A stretch of 64,000 nt of DNA from RUG14871 sp045539425 (GTDB taxonomy: Bacteria; Bacillota_I; Bacilli_A; Erysipelotrichales; Erysipelotrichaceae). The DNA is taken from the NCBI GenBank assembly GCA_045539425.1, contig JAZQFH010000040.1, forward strand, positions 1-64,000. The letters run 5' to 3'. The translations under genes and the position numbers were made by a program. This document shows positions 42,701 through 51,103 of the stretch, piece by piece. Position 1 is the stretch's first letter, and each line of letters begins with the position of its first letter. The notes beneath the pieces are model-generated. The model saw only the letters and a program-made list of their open reading frames with translations, did not search any database and was not told the DNA's origin.

Positions 42701-45700
42701 AGCGGCTGCCGCTGGAGTTACGGATTAAGGAGTAACGTGCATTTGCGATTGTGCTTGTGGAACTCAGAGCATTTCTTTCCGGTTTGTAAACTTCTTCTGC
42801 ATCAAACGGGTTGCCGCCGAAGTAGTAGTTTCCGGATTCTCCTTCATAGTTTAATGTGAAGGATTTGACGTTCTTCGCATTTTCGCCGAGGCTGGAAGAT
42901 GCCATATACGGATCGCGTGTTTCCGTTCCCTGAGTGTATTCAAGGTAAGAGCCCTTGTCATACATGGAAGGTTCAGACCAGCTGCCGTAGTAACCTAACA
43001 CCGGGATGGAGTGTTCGACACCGAATGCACCGTCTTCAGATTCAGCTTCTGTTGCGAAGATGTAACCTTCAACGTAAGCACCGTTGTTGTCATAATCCGC
43101 AATGTTGAGTAATTCAACTTCAACGCGGATCAGCTTGGAGTCCTTTGCAGGAACATTTACCATACCTTCGTTCGCATATTTCAGTGCGAGGTATGCATCA
43201 TAAGTTGTAACAGCGCCGTCTTCATCGAGGTCAGCCTTATCAGCATCACCGATAGTTTCTCTAGTTCCGACAACGAAGTCGAGTAATGCTTTCGCATCGT
43301 TGGCATCAAAGACACCTTCTTCATCTTCATCGAAGTTATAGACTGCACCGTTGTTGATCTTTTCACCGTCAACATACCAAGTTAATGCTGCTTCAAGCGG
43401 GAACATCCAAGTATCGAGATATTCGACACCATCATATTCGAATCTGTCCTGTGTGAAGAATTCAGCTGCCAGATCATAATAGAGATCTGCATCACTTACG
43501 TTGTTGAGGTAGAATTCAACAGCATATTTGCCTGCTCTTTCCGGATCATCGCCGAGTTCAGCTTTGACCTTACCATCATACTGGTTGAGCAGCATGTCTT
43601 TTCTGTTTTCGCCGTCAACTTCCGTGTTGTTCATTAAGATAACAGTCTTGGAATTCATGAATGCGTCAACATTCGCAAGACCGGCGCCCTGTTTCATGAC
43701 GCTCCAGTAATAACCGGAATCTTCTTCAACTAACGGAGTAGCAGTAGACATTAAGAGGCTGTGTACCAGAGCACGGACCGTGATGCCTAATTCATCGGCG
43801 ATAGCGTCCTTGCCTGTTTCTCTTAAGTACTGTTTGACTAATGCGACGATACCTGTCAGCTGCGGAGCTGCCATGGAAGTACCGGACATCAGTTCATATG
43901 TGTCGTGACCGCCCTGGATTGCGCCGGCAGTGCTTCTGCTGTAGCCGAATACGGAGTAGATGTTTCCGCCCGGAGTAGTGATTTCCGGTTTCAGGCTCAG
44001 ATCACCCGGGACACCCCAGGAGGAGAAGCTGCTCATGTTGTAATAATCGGAACCATAGACAGAGACAGAAACCTTGTCCTGAATTGTCAGTGTGCCTGTG
44101 TAATAGACTGTTCCGTCTTCCAGAGTCACTTCCGTGCCGTCTCTTAATAATGCACCGTCAGCCTGAGTGATGGATACAACCGGAACATTGCCCGTGTAAC
44201 CTGACAGGTTCATGCTGATCGTACCGGCCTGGTTATTCGCAATGATAACCGCAGCGGCACCATTCGCAACTGCTGCGTTTGCCTTTTCAAAGAAGGAAGT
44301 AGAACCACGGTTGCAGATGGCGATCTTGCCAGCCATTAAGTCCGCTACCGGAGCGAAATCTTCCGGAGTACCAGGTGCATTGACATAGATAAATTCATAT
44401 TCGCCAGGAATCGTTGTTAATGCCGGGTTGCCGTATCCGGATGTCTCTGTGTAGAAGATGCTGTCTTCACCAAAGATCATCGGTGTACCGATCGCACCGT
44501 CATTGTCAACAGAAGCGACGGAGATTGTGGAGCGGTAAGTTGCCGGAGAGCCGCCTGTTGCGAAGTTTGCATCATCGCCATACAGATAGCCGACACCTGC
44601 ATTCTCTGCCCAGTAACTGTTGTTACCTGCGGAGTTACACCAGACGATATCGCTTAAAATCGTGTTGTTAATGATATCTGCATAAGTGCTGTTGTTAACG
44701 TAACCTGCAACGGAAGAACCTAAGGAAAGGTTGACTGCATCCGCGCCTAAAGTGATCGCGTCTTCAATCGCAACAAAGTAGTCGGAATCATAAGCGCCGC
44801 CGCCCGTACCGAAAACCTTCATGACTAACAGCTGAGCATCCGGAGCGTTACCTTCCGTACCAACTGCAGTGATGGCATTCTGTAAGGAGAAGCTGCCGTC
44901 TTCAGATTCAGTGTAGATGAACTTGTTCGCTGCTGCGATACCTGCAACGTGAGAACCGTGTTCACCCTGTCTGTCGTTGATGTGAATGATATCATCATTT
45001 CTGTCAACATAGTTGAAACCATACGGGACCTTTGTGTTGAAATATGTGGAAGCTGCATCACTTCTCGTTCTCTGAGAAGCATTCAGCTGACTCCAGACAG
45101 CTGCTACTTCATCCGCTGTCAGTAAATCATACTTCTTGCCCGTTTTGTTTTCGAGCTGCATGATGCTTAAGTCAAATGCCATCGGACTAAATGACTGATG
45201 TTCAATATCCAAACCTGTATCGACGATCGCAACCTTGCTGCCTGCACCAGTATAGCCCTGTGCCCATGCATACTGAGAGGCTGTCATAGTAGAAGAAACC
45301 GCAACATTCGGGTTGTCAGAAGAATCTGCAACAGCCGGCTCGTACTGTGTTTCCACAACAACGTCTTTAACGCCGTCAATTGCTTTTATTTCTTCAATTT
45401 TTTCTGCTGGCACGTTTGCAGAAATAATGTTTGCAGCTAATGTGATGTTCCAGACAACATCAAGTTTTTCGCCATCGAGGACGTCTTTAGAGATCGCCGC
45501 TGCGACAGCATCCTGGTCGTTCGCCAAAGTCTTACGATAGGACTGAGCTTCAGCGTTATTGGCGATGTTGGCTGTAGGATAGCCTTTATCCAATGTGGAA
45601 GCTTTGTCTAATACGATAGAAACACGAACGTTTCCTTTCAGTGCAGGCTGTTCGTTGCCGATGTTGCCTGCGGCATTCTCGCGTAATTTGTTCACTGTGT

Positions 45701-45857
45701 CAGCGTCGACATCGACCTTTTCCCAGGTAACAGTAATGCCATCATTGGTTGTGCTGTTTGCTTCTTCCGCTTTCAGATTGCGATAGCTGAAACTGGATAA
45801 AGCAAGTAACAAAGCCAGCGATGTACCGAGAAGCTTTTTACCAAAACCTTTTTCCAT
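39783..45857 (-). CDS. second giant SLH-anchored subtilase with dockerin and cohesin-like segments
   Basis: About 2024 aa, paralogue of the 28253-35932 product but without the seven repeats. Order: signal peptide (LLGTSLALLLALSSFSYRNLKA); I9-like propeptide; S8 protease with Asp (VAIVDTGLD, near 211), His (GEHGSHVAG, near 299), Asn (SAGNN) and Ser (GTSMAAPQ, near 659) and PA insert. Then a dockerin-like pair of Ca loops (DEDEEGVFDANDAK and DLDEDGAVTTYDAY, about 837-897), a Big_2 domain, a propeller-like region (NGMLWDEEGQ), a cohesin-like segment (about 1655-1755), an FN3-like part and three SLH modules. ATG 45857 has AAGGGGGAAC upstream. It has its own promoter and terminator. Confidence 0.88.
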   Translation of the reverse strand: MEKGFGKKLLGTSLALLLALSSFSYRNLKAEEANSTTNDGITVTWEKVDVDADTVNKLRENAAGNIGNEQPALKGNVRVSIVLDKASTLDKGYPTANIANNAEAQSYRKTLANDQDAVAAAISKDVLDGEKLDVVWNITLAANIISANVPAEKIEEIKAIDGVKDVVVETQYEPAVADSSDNPNVAVSSTMTASQYAWAQGYTGAGSKVAIVDTGLDIEHQSFSPMAFDLSIMQLENKTGKKYDLLTADEVAAVWSQLNASQRTRSDAASTYFNTKVPYGFNYVDRNDDIIHINDRQGEHGSHVAGIAAANKFIYTESEDGSFSLQNAITAVGTEGNAPDAQLLVMKVFGTGGGAYDSDYFVAIEDAITLGADAVNLSLGSSVAGYVNNSTYADIINNTILSDIVWCNSAGNNSYWAENAGVGYLYGDDANFATGGSPATYRSTISVASVDNDGAIGTPMIFGEDSIFYTETSGYGNPALTTIPGEYEFIYVNAPGTPEDFAPVADLMAGKIAICNRGSTSFFEKANAAVANGAAAVIIANNQAGTISMNLSGYTGNVPVVSITQADGALLRDGTEVTLEDGTVYYTGTLTIQDKVSVSVYGSDYYNMSSFSSWGVPGDLSLKPEITTPGGNIYSVFGYSRSTAGAIQGGHDTYELMSGTSMAAPQLTGIVALVKQYLRETGKDAIADELGITVRALVHSLLMSTATPLVEEDSGYYWSVMKQGAGLANVDAFMNSKTVILMNNTEVDGENRKDMLLNQYDGKVKAELGDDPERAGKYAVEFYLNNVSDADLYYDLAAEFFTQDRFEYDGVEYLDTWMFPLEAALTWYVDGEKINNGAVYNFDEDEEGVFDANDAKALLDFVVGTRETIGDADKADLDEDGAVTTYDAYLALKYANEGMVNVPAKDSKLIRVEVELLNIADYDNNGAYVEGYIFATEAESEDGAFGVEHSIPVLGYYGSWSEPSMYDKGSYLEYTQGTETRDPYMASSSLGENAKNVKSFTLNYEGESGNYYFGGNPFDAEEVYKPERNALSSTSTIANARYSLIRNSSGSRFFITDEEGNLVDGTEKFGASAYAAYWVPSSAAWSNTSTSTSIGYKATAPEGTRLNLNLQLAPEYYVKEDGSIAWDEMADGTLYTMPFVVDNTAPTISQIIGARTDNGVILALEAEDNEYIAMLLVQDEDGNEVYTQGSTTEDKKNPTDADEETYAVDLDAETPDHLLVLLADYAGNVTGYQLNLNKEELKESATIEMDTPEVITVENGQVQLSATVGPWGQDQTVTWSSADESIATVDANGIVTGVSVGDVEIKAVPKADSSLSATAVVHVIKVEKKLNGMLWDEEGQEFFVEFNTASLPEYTKLTDKVTGDINGISYNADGSVLYAASITNDGASQLFTVDPATFALTAVADESEVGFFDLAAATLKDELFGVYGPYVLGVDTTTGTYDPDMVLDLSSDTHGEYFVGIAYEGSEVQNIYGRAPTDYFYVVDDAGYLYELTMVDLTNTLYGQYFGYGIEIWDFVEITQIGEPIDVDHYNSLYFDGENVFWSRFNNAENDVDMIALYNDTTYNTGYHAFDLGSFAEGVWPVAGLFELQAPAAKTDFPAINLDAEGVTAETLPALKFADAKVDEIKKIDFNNDRKGALNTAVTPEVDNEGEEPVEEDTTYTVELKATEELAHNGLYEVTFDPEAVEFVELTAVAPFNSSKTEDGKVVFGFADLDGFAKDEVVATLTFNVLTEEETVINAATEENEQNFEETVEEYVINKAEAVAPTIEVANSGKGVVVTWEAEEGTAYEVFRKQADGEYAKVGDAEEGTFTDGTAVAGEEYTYQVKAGELESNEETIVFNPFNDVETAPTKTAFKAIMWAYNEGIVKGTSEDTFSPAENVTRGQFAVMVWRLAGKPAIDATDNPFPDVSADALGNTTYKAILWAYQQGIVKGFSDGEFKPGETTSRGNMAVMLWRLAGKPAVDTSANPFEDVAPEMGNTTYKAILWAYNNGITKGTDATHFSPDNNCTREQLAIFLYRYNNLNN

Positions 45858-45929
45858 ATTGTTCCCCCTTCTTGAGAATTGCACTCTCACGTGGTTATCC
45901 TACTTTGCACGTGATTTTACAATACTCAA

Positions 45930-45958
45930 ATTTTACCACCTGAAATGAAAGTTTACAA
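45930..45958 (-). promoter_or_regulatory. promoter of the 2024-aa protease gene
   Basis: TTGTAA (45953-45958), 17-bp spacer and TAAAAT (45930-45935), giving a leader of about 65 nt. Confidence 0.7.
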
Positions 45959-45997
45959 TATATGTTAATGAAAACCTTTTGCATATTTTTACATGTG

Positions 45998-46011
45998 TGA
46001 AAATGTTTTCA
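45998..46011. promoter_or_regulatory. cre-like palindrome
   Basis: TGAAAATGTTTTCA differs from the CcpA cre consensus only in the central C. It lies about 40 bp upstream of the -35 of the protease promoter. Confidence 0.35.
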
Positions 46012-46058
46012 TCATAATCCTTCCCCGGAAGACACCTATCCGCATTCTGACAACAGAA

Positions 46059-46086
46059 AAAGGAGATATCACAACATATCTCCTTT
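46059..46086 (-). terminator. terminator of the polysaccharide operon
   Basis: A perfect 11-bp stem AAAGGAGATAT / ATATCTCCTTT with CACAAC loop, then TTTTC on the minus strand. Confidence 0.82.
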
Positions 46087-46173
46087 CAGATTCCGCTTTT
46101 GTGACCGGTTTATAACGGTTTTGGGCACTCAGATGAAAATACAGGTTCTTGTGTTTTCAGAAAAACCTCCCGT

Positions 46174-47745
46174 TTAAGCGTGTTTTTTATGACGGAAGAG
46201 CCGTTTCAGATACTTCACACCCAGCTTCTGCAGATAGACTCCTTCTTTCCCGCGTATATATATAAGGTAATATAGGGAAACAGAGAGCGTGGCGCAGATC
46301 ACGGCATGCACCGCAACACTGAGGAAGCCGTGATTGACAAACAGATTTGTGCACAGGAAGTAACATAGAGCAAACAGTGCAAGCGCCGCCAGGAAGTTGC
46401 GGATGAATTTCACGTAATAGACCTTCACCGGCCTTTTGTTTTCAAAGCCGTATTTATGAACGATATAGGGATCCAGCCACATGAATGTGGTCCAGTCCGC
46501 CGCGATGGTCCCGATCAGAACCCCCGGGATTCCCCACAGCTTGACGCCAAGCACGGAAACCGCCAGATTGACTAGCATTCCCATCACCGGACGGAGTCTG
46601 GACTGACGGAAGAGTCCCATGGTGGTACGGTATTTGGAAAGGGCTGCCCGGATTGATAAGGTATAGAGTTCCATTCCTAAAAGGAAGGAGAACGGCTGAG
46701 CCAGCGTCCAGTCTTTTCCGATCCAGGCGGAGATGAATTCATTTGCACATACGCCGATTCCCACAAACGCCGTTGCTCCCAAAATGGTCGAAACCGCCAT
46801 CACGGCCTCAAACACTTCATATTCATGGTCGGTATCATGCGTAATGTGCAGATTGCCGATGGAGTGAGAGACGGAATTGTAGAGCTTGTTAAACAGCGTG
46901 TTGATCGTTGTATAAAAGATATAGTAGTTGGAATAGAGTGCTTCCGCATCCATCCCCATCATGATGGAAAGGACGATATTGTCCGTTGCCTTCATGACGA
47001 CCGCATTCATTTTATAAAGGAAGAGCGCACTGCAGTCATTGAAGATTTCCCTGACCTCTTCCCTGCTGATGCTGTCCGGCGTTTTCTCATCGATATACGG
47101 ATACATCCGGCTGGCAAGCACCCCTGCCAGAATATTCTGAATCACGACCTGCAGAATGCCGATGATGAGATATAAGGTATAGCTGCCAAAGAGAATCATG
47201 GAAATAATCTGAACGATTCCGCTGATGACAGTCGTGACATAGTTCAGAACCGTAACCAGATATTCCTTCTGATCCGCCTTGATAATTGCGCTTTTATACG
47301 CCACAAAGAGATAGGAAGATGCCGTTTTAAACAGATAGAGCAGAAAGACAAAGGGAACACTCAGGCCCAGTGCCGTGATTTTCTGATAGTCTTTGATCAA
47401 AGACGGCAAAAACGGAATCAGAAGCAGGCCGATCAGGGTGACCGCAACGCCGATGCCCCGGTACGCCCAGCGGTAGAACTTCATTAAGAGCGTGATTCTG
47501 TGATGGTCTTCATGTGCTAAAGGATCATACAGCTTATAAAGGATCGCCGAGCCGATTCCAAGTTCCACTAAAGAAAGCATCTGCAGAATATTGGAGAAGA
47601 AGCTCCCGATTCCGAGATACGATTTCCCCAGGTAGCGGATGAAGAAGGTCCTGACGACAAACTGCATAAAAAGGTTGATCAATTGACCACCCATGCTGCT
47701 GATAAAGTTGTAGATCGTATTTGTCGTCCGTGATGCCTTTTTCAT
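46174..47745 (-). CDS. Wzx-type polysaccharide flippase
   Basis: 523 aa with 14 or so hydrophobic segments of the MOP/polysaccharide-transport fold. It starts NTIYNFISSMGGQLINLFMQF and contains RYLGKSYLGIGSFFSNIL, typical of Gram-positive capsule flippases. Its role is to turn undecaprenyl-linked repeat units across the membrane. It is the last gene of an 11-gene run that begins at 57495 and overlaps the pyruvyl transferase gene by 4 bp. It is the only flippase in the window and must serve either or both Wzy proteins. Confidence 0.88.
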   Translation of the reverse strand: MKKASRTTNTIYNFISSMGGQLINLFMQFVVRTFFIRYLGKSYLGIGSFFSNILQMLSLVELGIGSAILYKLYDPLAHEDHHRITLLMKFYRWAYRGIGVAVTLIGLLLIPFLPSLIKDYQKITALGLSVPFVFLLYLFKTASSYLFVAYKSAIIKADQKEYLVTVLNYVTTVISGIVQIISMILFGSYTLYLIIGILQVVIQNILAGVLASRMYPYIDEKTPDSISREEVREIFNDCSALFLYKMNAVVMKATDNIVLSIMMGMDAEALYSNYYIFYTTINTLFNKLYNSVSHSIGNLHITHDTDHEYEVFEAVMAVSTILGATAFVGIGVCANEFISAWIGKDWTLAQPFSFLLGMELYTLSIRAALSKYRTTMGLFRQSRLRPVMGMLVNLAVSVLGVKLWGIPGVLIGTIAADWTTFMWLDPYIVHKYGFENKRPVKVYYVKFIRNFLAALALFALCYFLCTNLFVNHGFLSVAVHAVICATLSVSLYYLIYIRGKEGVYLQKLGVKYLKRLFRHKKHA

Positions 47746-48878
47746 AATGAATCTATAAATTCCCGTAATGTCCGTCTGGTTTCTTTTTTCCAGTGCTCCC
47801 TGTTTTCTTTATCGTATTCTTTATTCATTACGCTTTTCAGCGTTTCATACAGTCTGTCCCCGTTGAATTCCTCTTCCGCAAGGAAATACGGCTCCCACTT
47901 TGCCATCTTCGCAAAGTAAAGCATCTTGTCATCCCATAAAAAGGAAATCAAAGGGATATCAAAAGCGTAGGCACAGATGCAGGCATGCAGCCTGCCGCCG
48001 AGAATTGCCCGATAGGAGGTGATGATCCTCACCAGATCCTCCGCGCTTTGCGGCATTATGATCCGCGGATATTTCAGATCATATTTTCTGACGATTTTCT
48101 CGCCGAATTCCCTGTCGCTTTTTAACCCGTTGGTAAACAGTTCATAGGGAATCCCGTCTTCTTCCAGATGCTTAAGGAAAATGCCGTAACAGTCCGCCAC
48201 TTCCTCTTCGCTCATCGTTTTCCCGTACTTGCGGAAATTCTCCCCTTTCAAGAGGTTCACGCCGATCACATCCCGCTTTTTCGGGGTGACATTCTGAAAC
48301 ACTTCCGAAAGATGGAATGCCGGATCTCCCGCCGCCGCTGTCTTCAATAGCGGATTTGTCACATAGCTCTCTCTAAGCCTTTTTACACCGTCTTCTCCGT
48401 CACGCGAAGTAAACCACGTAACGATTGGTTCATTCAGATGCTGCTTCAAAATCATGCATTTGCGGTTATTGCCGTCAAACTTCTGTACATTCATGGCGTC
48501 AAACATCACCGGCACATGATGCTTTTTGGCGATATCAATCACCAAGGAATAATATGCCCAGAGTTTCTGGGTTCCGTATTTAAATGAGCCACAGGCAAAG
48601 ATGATGCCGTCCGCTTTCGAAATAACAGCCTCATAGGCTTTCAGGTGTTTCCGCTTCAGACTTTTCAGTTCAAGATCAGCTGAATTGAAAACTCTGGCGG
48701 CTTTATGCAGAAGGCGGGAGGACAGAGAGTTTGCGGAAGAACGTGTACTTTCAAAATCGAGTTCCAAAATATCAATCTGCTCATTCATATTGGAAAGAAG
48801 ATAAGAAAGAGAGCGATAGATAAACTGATCGCCGTAGTTTTCATATCTGGTAAGTCCCGCAAGTACGATGCGTTTCAT
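47742..48878 (-). CDS. polysaccharide pyruvyl transferase family protein
   Basis: 378 aa. Members such as CsaB add a pyruvate ketal from phosphoenolpyruvate to a sugar. The N-terminal RIVLAGLTRYENYGDQFIYR (glycine turn followed by N-x-GD) and the C-terminal ILGGRLHACICAYAFDIPLIS (G-R-x-H) are the family signatures. The middle FACGSFKYGTQKLWAYY is also typical. Pyruvylated wall polymer is the known ligand of many SLH domains, and five SLH proteins are encoded close by, so this enzyme may make their anchor. It overlaps the genes on both sides by 4 bp. Confidence 0.85.
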   Translation of the reverse strand: MKRIVLAGLTRYENYGDQFIYRSLSYLLSNMNEQIDILELDFESTRSSANSLSSRLLHKAARVFNSADLELKSLKRKHLKAYEAVISKADGIIFACGSFKYGTQKLWAYYSLVIDIAKKHHVPVMFDAMNVQKFDGNNRKCMILKQHLNEPIVTWFTSRDGEDGVKRLRESYVTNPLLKTAAAGDPAFHLSEVFQNVTPKKRDVIGVNLLKGENFRKYGKTMSEEEVADCYGIFLKHLEEDGIPYELFTNGLKSDREFGEKIVRKYDLKYPRIIMPQSAEDLVRIITSYRAILGGRLHACICAYAFDIPLISFLWDDKMLYFAKMAKWEPYFLAEEEFNGDRLYETLKSVMNKEYDKENREHWKKETRRTLREFIDSL

Positions 48879-49924
48879 TCTTCCCTCATACTTTCCAGAA
48901 GCCTTTGATAGGATTGCTTCAGATCATAATGCGGAGTGAATCCAAGTGCATAGAGTTTCTGCCCGCTCAGATGCACGCGGGTCTTCGGGGCATAGCCGTA
49001 GTTCTGACTGTCCGCGATTTCATAAATGACGCGGATTTCCTCATGTGCCAGCTCTTTTGCGCACATCTCAGCCATCTCACGTATGGACGCGTGGCTTTTT
49101 TCATTCACCACGTTATATGCCTCTGCTGCCTCTCCTTTTTCCAGTAATAAAAGGATGGCAGTCAATGCGTCAGAAAGATAACAGTAGTTTCCTTCGGAAG
49201 AGCCGTCCGTATGCAGCACGATATCCTTCTTCTGGATCACGCTGCGGGCAAACTGGGCAAACACCCGGGATTCTTCCGGAAGGATTCCGGCTCCGAATAC
49301 CTGGGCAAAGCGGGCAATAACCACACTTACCCCGTACTCTTTGTGCCACGCGACGCACATATTCTCCGCCATGCGCTTGCTCAGCGGATAATCGGAACGG
49401 ACAGCGAGCGGATTCAGATATCCCTGCATCTCTTCGGAAACGGGTGTATCCGTATCCAGAATGCCGTAAACCTCCATAGAGGATGCATAGACCATCTTCT
49501 GCACTTTCATCTTCGCGGCAAGTTTCAGAACCTCTTCCGTACCCGATAAGGCGGTCCGGATCGTTTCCACCGGATGTTCACTCATTTCTTTCGATGAAGT
49601 GATGCCGGCCAGATGAACGATATAATCGCAGTGCTCCGTAAACTCCGCCATCTGCGTCAGGTCCTGCTCTTTAATGATAAGCTCCGTGCGATCCAGAAGT
49701 GAGCCAAACAGCCGTTCTGCTTTCAAAGCGGAGCGGACAGAGGCCACCACACGCAGATTCAGCTGATTCACGCGGTTCAGATATAACAGTAAGCGGATAA
49801 GATTGGAGCCGATGAGGCCGGTCGCACCCGTGACGAAAACCGTTTTGTTTCTCAGAAACGAAACGTCCCGTTTTCTGTTCACCTGCTCAAAATCTTCCAT
49901 CAGGATTCTGTTACTGCTCTCCAT
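48875..49924 (-). CDS. NAD-dependent epimerase/dehydratase (extended SDR)
   Basis: 349 aa. The Rossmann motif VFVTGATGLIGSNLIRLLL is near residues 29-47. The catalytic Tyr/Lys pair is in YPLSKRMAE and Ser in YASSMEVYG. A C-terminal substrate domain holds GNYCYLSDALTAILLLLEKG. The substrate cannot be named. The cytidylyltransferase gene just upstream overlaps it by 14 bp, and such pairs often make CDP-linked polyols or sugars, which is my favoured guess. UDP-sugar epimerisation is the alternative. Confidence 0.82.
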   Translation of the reverse strand: MESSNRILMEDFEQVNRKRDVSFLRNKTVFVTGATGLIGSNLIRLLLYLNRVNQLNLRVVASVRSALKAERLFGSLLDRTELIIKEQDLTQMAEFTEHCDYIVHLAGITSSKEMSEHPVETIRTALSGTEEVLKLAAKMKVQKMVYASSMEVYGILDTDTPVSEEMQGYLNPLAVRSDYPLSKRMAENMCVAWHKEYGVSVVIARFAQVFGAGILPEESRVFAQFARSVIQKKDIVLHTDGSSEGNYCYLSDALTAILLLLEKGEAAEAYNVVNEKSHASIREMAEMCAKELAHEEIRVIYEIADSQNYGYAPKTRVHLSGQKLYALGFTPHYDLKQSYQRLLESMREE

Positions 49925-50642
49925 TTAGCCCCTTTTCCTTTCTGACATCCAGAAAAGCTTTCATCATATACAGATCATCGATCGTTGTGATCTTGATGTT
50001 TTCATGCGGCCCATCCACCAGATACAGCGGATAGTGATAGTACTGCATCATACTGCAGCAGTCGATAAAGTCCGTCTTTCCTTCACTCAGTGCTTTACGG
50101 TGTGCCTTCAGGATATCCGCCAGATAAAAGCTCTGCGGAGCCTTAGCCACGCTCGAGCGGTTCCGGGAAGGAATCGAGACGATTTCATTGGAATTCTCAT
50201 CCACCAGCAAGAACGTCTCCGTAGCTTTGGAAGATGTGATGGCGGAACCGTGCGCTTTCACACTGACAAGATTATCCGAAATCAGTTTCGCATTGATCAG
50301 CGGACGGACACCGTCGTGGATCAGAACAATGCTTCCCTCTTCCGCAATCTCTTCCGCCGCCAGAAGTCCTTCATAGATGGAGAGCTGGGAGCAGCTGCCT
50401 CCCGGAACGATTTTTCTTACCTTATTTATATGGTACTTCTGAATCAGCTCCTGCAGGTATTCCATCCATTCCTTCACGCAGGCAATCACGATGGCATCGA
50501 TCTCCGGATGCAGATCAAAATGTTCCAGCGTGTGGATTATGATCGGTTTTCCGTTGATTTCGATAAACTGCTTCGGCAGATCGTTGTGATGCATTCTCAC
50601 TCCGACGCCGCCCGCAAAGATCACCGCGATGTTTTTCGCCAT
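49911..50642 (-). CDS. TarI/IspD-type cytidylyltransferase
   Basis: 243 aa, GT-A-like nucleotidyltransferase. The CTP-binding loop IAVIFAGGVGVRMHHNDLPKQ is near residues 5-25. LIHDGVRPLI (Mg-binding Asp) and the substrate end ENIKITTIDDLYMMKAFL follow. The group includes IspD (methylerythritol pathway) and TarI (CDP-ribitol). Its surroundings, with TagD, a CDP-glycerol transferase and LicD genes, favour a teichoic-type CDP-polyol product over isoprenoid synthesis. No TarJ-like reductase lies beside it; the overlapping SDR gene might supply its substrate. Confidence 0.83.
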   Translation of the reverse strand: MAKNIAVIFAGGVGVRMHHNDLPKQFIEINGKPIIIHTLEHFDLHPEIDAIVIACVKEWMEYLQELIQKYHINKVRKIVPGGSCSQLSIYEGLLAAEEIAEEGSIVLIHDGVRPLINAKLISDNLVSVKAHGSAITSSKATETFLLVDENSNEIVSIPSRNRSSVAKAPQSFYLADILKAHRKALSEGKTDFIDCCSMMQYYHYPLYLVDGPHENIKITTIDDLYMMKAFLDVRKEKGLNGEQ

Positions 50643-50669
50643 GAGATTCTCTCTCCTTCCGTCAGATTG

Positions 50670-51098
50670 TTATTCGTGGACCCGTTCTTCCTTTTCTTCC
50701 CGCAATTCCGTAGAGGAAACTCCCGGCGTATGCGGAAGATAAACAACGGTTGCCCCGAACGGTTTCAGTTCCTCTTCCGTCTTCTTCCATCTGGCATTTC
50801 CTTTCCAGTCATCCCCGATGAAGATTACGTCAAACGGATGTTCCTGAATGATTTCGGTTTTATCTAAAGTATCTGCGATGAAACATTCGTCCACCGCCTT
50901 GATGTTTTCAATAATATATTTCCTGTCTTCTTCCGCTATCACGGTAGAATGGTGCTTGTACTCCTGCACCAGGCGGTCGGAATTGACCCCGACGATCAGA
51001 TATTCACACTGTTCCTTGGCCCGCCGCAGTAAATTCAGATGCCCGACATGAAACATGTCGTAGACGCCCTGCGTATATCCTGTTTTATATTTCTTCAT
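50670..51098 (-). CDS. tagD: glycerol-3-phosphate cytidylyltransferase
   Basis: About 142 aa. It makes CDP-glycerol from CTP and glycerol-3-phosphate. The HIGH-class motif HVGH occurs in YDMFHVGHLNLLRRAKE. IFIGDDWKG and PHTPGVSSTELRE (the RTxGISTT-like motif) complete the TagD pattern. ATG 51098 (MKKYKTGYTQG) is preferred over an in-frame start 39 bp earlier, matching family length. It lies immediately upstream of the cytidylyltransferase gene and directly after the glycerophosphotransferase gene on the minus strand. Its substrate comes from GpsA. Confidence 0.9.
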   Translation of the reverse strand: MKKYKTGYTQGVYDMFHVGHLNLLRRAKEQCEYLIVGVNSDRLVQEYKHHSTVIAEEDRKYIIENIKAVDECFIADTLDKTEIIQEHPFDVIFIGDDWKGNARWKKTEEELKPFGATVVYLPHTPGVSSTELREEKEERVHE

Positions 51099-51103
51099 AC
51101 ACG

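Larger units (their letters stand above)
45858..46058. other. long intergenic region upstream of the protease gene
   Basis: The 316-bp gap 45858-46173 holds no gene. It contains two CACGTG palindromes (45889-45894, 45908-45913), a promoter (45930-45958), a cre-like palindrome (45998-46011) and the terminator of the upstream operon (46059-46086). The rest up to 46173 is the 3' untranslated part of the flippase transcript. Confidence 0.6.

Noticed and set aside
28190..45857. CRISPR array or mobile element among the long repeats
   Set aside because: The repeats are long, coding and in frame; no short palindromic repeats with unique spacers, no cas genes and no transposase or integrase were seen.
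45969..46014. ATGAAAAC/GTTTTCAT inverted repeat as a terminator
   Set aside because: The arms are 30 bp apart and no T run follows; the inner palindrome is better explained as a cre-like site.
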